This document shows positions 32,405 to 33,298 of a DNA stretch of 33,298 nucleotides, piece by piece; positions within the stretch are counted from its first letter, which is position 1, and each line of letters opens with the position of its first letter. The stretch lies in NCBI RefSeq assembly GCF_002251795.1, contig NZ_NOXU01000010.1:1-33298 (forward strand), read 5' to 3'. The notes under the pieces were generated by a model that was given only the letters and a program-made list of their open reading frames with translations, had not been told where the DNA came from and searched no databases. A program made the position numbers and the translations under genes. The stretch comes from Niveispirillum lacus. GTDB taxonomy: Bacteria > Pseudomonadota > Alphaproteobacteria > Azospirillales > Azospirillaceae.

Positions 32405-32545
32405 ATGGGGGCTACCATGGGAGAGCATTATTCGCACTTGAGTTTGGCGGAACAGCGCAGGATTGCCGAAGCGATCCGTTTCGCTGCCACGGTCATCAGT
32501 TCACCCTGGACCTCATCAGGCAGTACAGACGCGTCATTCCGGTAG
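32405..32545 (+). pseudogene. IS30-family transposase N-terminal scrap
   Basis: The frame ATG 32405 to TAG 32543-32545 begins MGATMGEHYSHLSLAEQRRI. H/Y-S/T-H-L-S-L-x-E-R-x-R-I is the start of IS30 transposases. Similarity fades after about 25 residues. Only the first helix of the HTH region is left. Confidence 0.4.
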
Positions 32546-32574
32546 AGTGACGGACCGAAGGCATTTTCAGGCCC

Positions 32575-32711
32575 TCACGCGAAACGATAGCCGGTAGAAC
32601 TGAGGGGCATTCGGCGCAACCGCTCGCCAGTGGCAGCGAAAAGGGCGTTGGCCAGGGCGGGCATTACCGGCGGCACCATGGTTTCGCCCACCCCGCCCGC
32701 AGGAGCATCAG
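32575..32711 (-). pseudogene. Xanthine dehydrogenase-type Mo subunit, last ~45 codons
   Basis: On the minus strand the frame entering from 32711 reads APAGGVGETMVPPVMPALAN, then ALFAATGERLRRMPLSSTGY, then RFA and a TGA (32577-32575). G-G-V-G-E-x-x-x-P-P-V-x-P-A-x-A-N-A-x-F-A-A-T-G is the C-terminal signature of aldehyde oxidase/isoquinoline oxidoreductase molybdopterin subunits; the Glu is the catalytic base. The gene is cut exactly where a Tn3-type terminal repeat begins (32712). Confidence 0.75.
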
Positions 32712-32749
32712 GGGGTCACGACATAAAACGGGCGAATAACCACGCTAAG
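32712..32749 (+). mobile_element. Tn3-family 38-bp terminal inverted repeat
   Basis: The 38 bases start GGGGTCACGACA and end ACGCTAAG, the length and end pattern of Tn3-type repeats (GGGG start, ACGTTAAG-like end). The repeat points rightward, so the element lies to its right, towards the resolvase. GGGGTCACGACA recurs in the same direction at 33246-33257. Confidence 0.7.
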
Positions 32750-32781
32750 GGGACAGAACAAGAACCAAAGCCACTTTTCTC

Positions 32782-33132
32782 TCAAGTTTTGCTTTCTGCC
32801 CCGGTGTCCGCAGAGTTGTCCATCGCTGCGTAGAGGGCTGTTTTACCGACCTTAACCCTCGCGGCCGCGTCCCTAACCGTCAGGCCCTGGGCGAAGAAAG
32901 TTTTTGCTCGCCGCAGCTTGTCGTCGTTAACGACGGGCTCCCGGCCACCACGCCGCCCCCGGGCGATGGCGGAATCCAGGCCAGCGCGGGTTCGTTCCCG
33001 GATCAGGTCTCGTTCGAACTGCCCGAGTGCCCCAACGATATGGAAGATCAGCCGGCCGCCGGGCGTAGTTGTGTCGATGGCTTCGGTCAGGGACGGTTTG
33101 GCGGACTGGGCAAGTTGCTGCAACGTCGGCAT
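32782..33132 (-). pseudogene. Serine resolvase/invertase (TnpR-like), N-terminus missing
   Basis: From about 33090 the product reads SLTEAIDTTTPGGRLIFHIV, then GALGQFERDLIRERTRAGLD. A linker (RGRRGGREP) and a C-terminal HTH (AKTFFAQGLTVRDAAARVKV, then GKTALYAAM) follow. These are the second half of the catalytic domain and the DNA-binding domain of Tn3-type resolvases. The N-terminal part with the catalytic Ser (YARVSTxxQ) is absent; the 15 residues before SLTEA are unrelated, so a deletion joined it to other DNA. The 3' end lies 32 bp inside the Tn3 terminal repeat. Confidence 0.85.
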
Positions 33133-33245
33133 AGGGTCCGGAAGCGGACGGGCAGGTTTCCGCGCTTGGGGTACGGATTCCGGACATTCCTCCCCAGCCC
33201 GGGGACTCCCATCAGACGCAACTGTTCACCTTGGGGTCCTATGGT

Positions 33246-33257
33246 GGGGTCACGACA
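33246..33257 (+). repeat. Direct copy of the Tn3 repeat start
   Basis: GGGGTCACGACA is identical to the first 12 bases of 32712-32749 and in the same orientation. The following bases match only loosely, so this may be a second, divergent element end. The 33133-33245 stretch holds nothing I recognise. Confidence 0.45.
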
Positions 33258-33298
33258 GTAAGCATCCGGCGTAGGCCCATTCAGGGTTTTGCCTTCCA

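Noticed and set aside
1-33298. tRNA or rRNA genes
   Set aside because: I saw no CCA-ended cloverleaf with a TTCGA arm and no rRNA motifs, though I could not run a covariance search.

Overview
The window (33,298 bases, GC-rich) looks like a chromosomal accessory region of an alphaproteobacterium, probably Rhodospirillales/Azospirillaceae-like. This is inferred from high GC, the style of the gene families, a large TonB receptor in a sugar-uptake locus, and dense IS remnants. I cannot assign the species.

Layout. 1-0.34 kb: the 3' end of a cytochrome P450 gene, cut by the window edge. 0.6-0.74 kb: a GC-rich hairpin repeat. 0.9-1.55 kb: an XRE regulator with an AT-hook-like tail. 1.76-3.0 kb: an IS graveyard (IS66 C-terminus, decayed pRiA4b ORF-3-like passenger, IS110 N-terminus). 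3.0-18.2 kb: a compact locus for amino-sugar and muropeptide salvage. 18.3-19.0 kb: more IS remnants (IS110, frameshifted IS21 istA). 19.2-25.2 kb: a small ORF, a hairpin repeat, a Tat-exported DUF882/MepK-like peptidase, a chaperone-usher operon with two DUF4402 subunits, and a divergent small HTH regulator. 25.2-26.9 kb: gene-poor DNA with G-runs, inverted repeats and alternating purine-pyrimidine tracts. 27-32.3 kb: TetR-controlled modules (TetR/DHFR-like; an MGMT-like protein without the acceptor Cys plus a small exported protein; a frameshifted TetR plus MFS; a quinone reductase-like flavoprotein with divergent TetR). 32.4-33.3 kb: an IS30 fragment, the last codons of a xanthine-dehydrogenase-type gene cut by a Tn3-type 38-bp terminal repeat, and an N-terminally truncated resolvase.

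How the salvage genes fit together (inference from families and order). A TonB-dependent receptor and a sodium/solute symporter lie on the minus strand. A minus-strand operon murQ-gntR-ampG-like-anmK ends in an intrinsic terminator. Divergent from murQ run a BadF-type amino-sugar kinase, a cytoplasmic single-domain GH84 N-acetylglucosaminidase and the quinone-linked D-lactate dehydrogenase Dld. AmpG-like import, GH84 cleavage, AnmK phosphorylation and MurQ ether cleavage would convert GlcNAc-anhydroMurNAc to GlcNAc-6-P plus D-lactate. The kinase would recover the free GlcNAc, and Dld would oxidise the lactate. Neither NagZ (GH3) nor AmpD is in the window, so GH84 is the candidate NagZ substitute. 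Two paralogous NagR/HutC-type GntR regulators and repeated TGGTATTA/TAATACCA half-sites suggest a shared regulon.

The best leads are the GH84-AnmK-MurQ-Dld locus, the DUF4402 chaperone-usher operon, the sets of palindromic TetR operators, and the unexplained 25.2-26.9 kb region.
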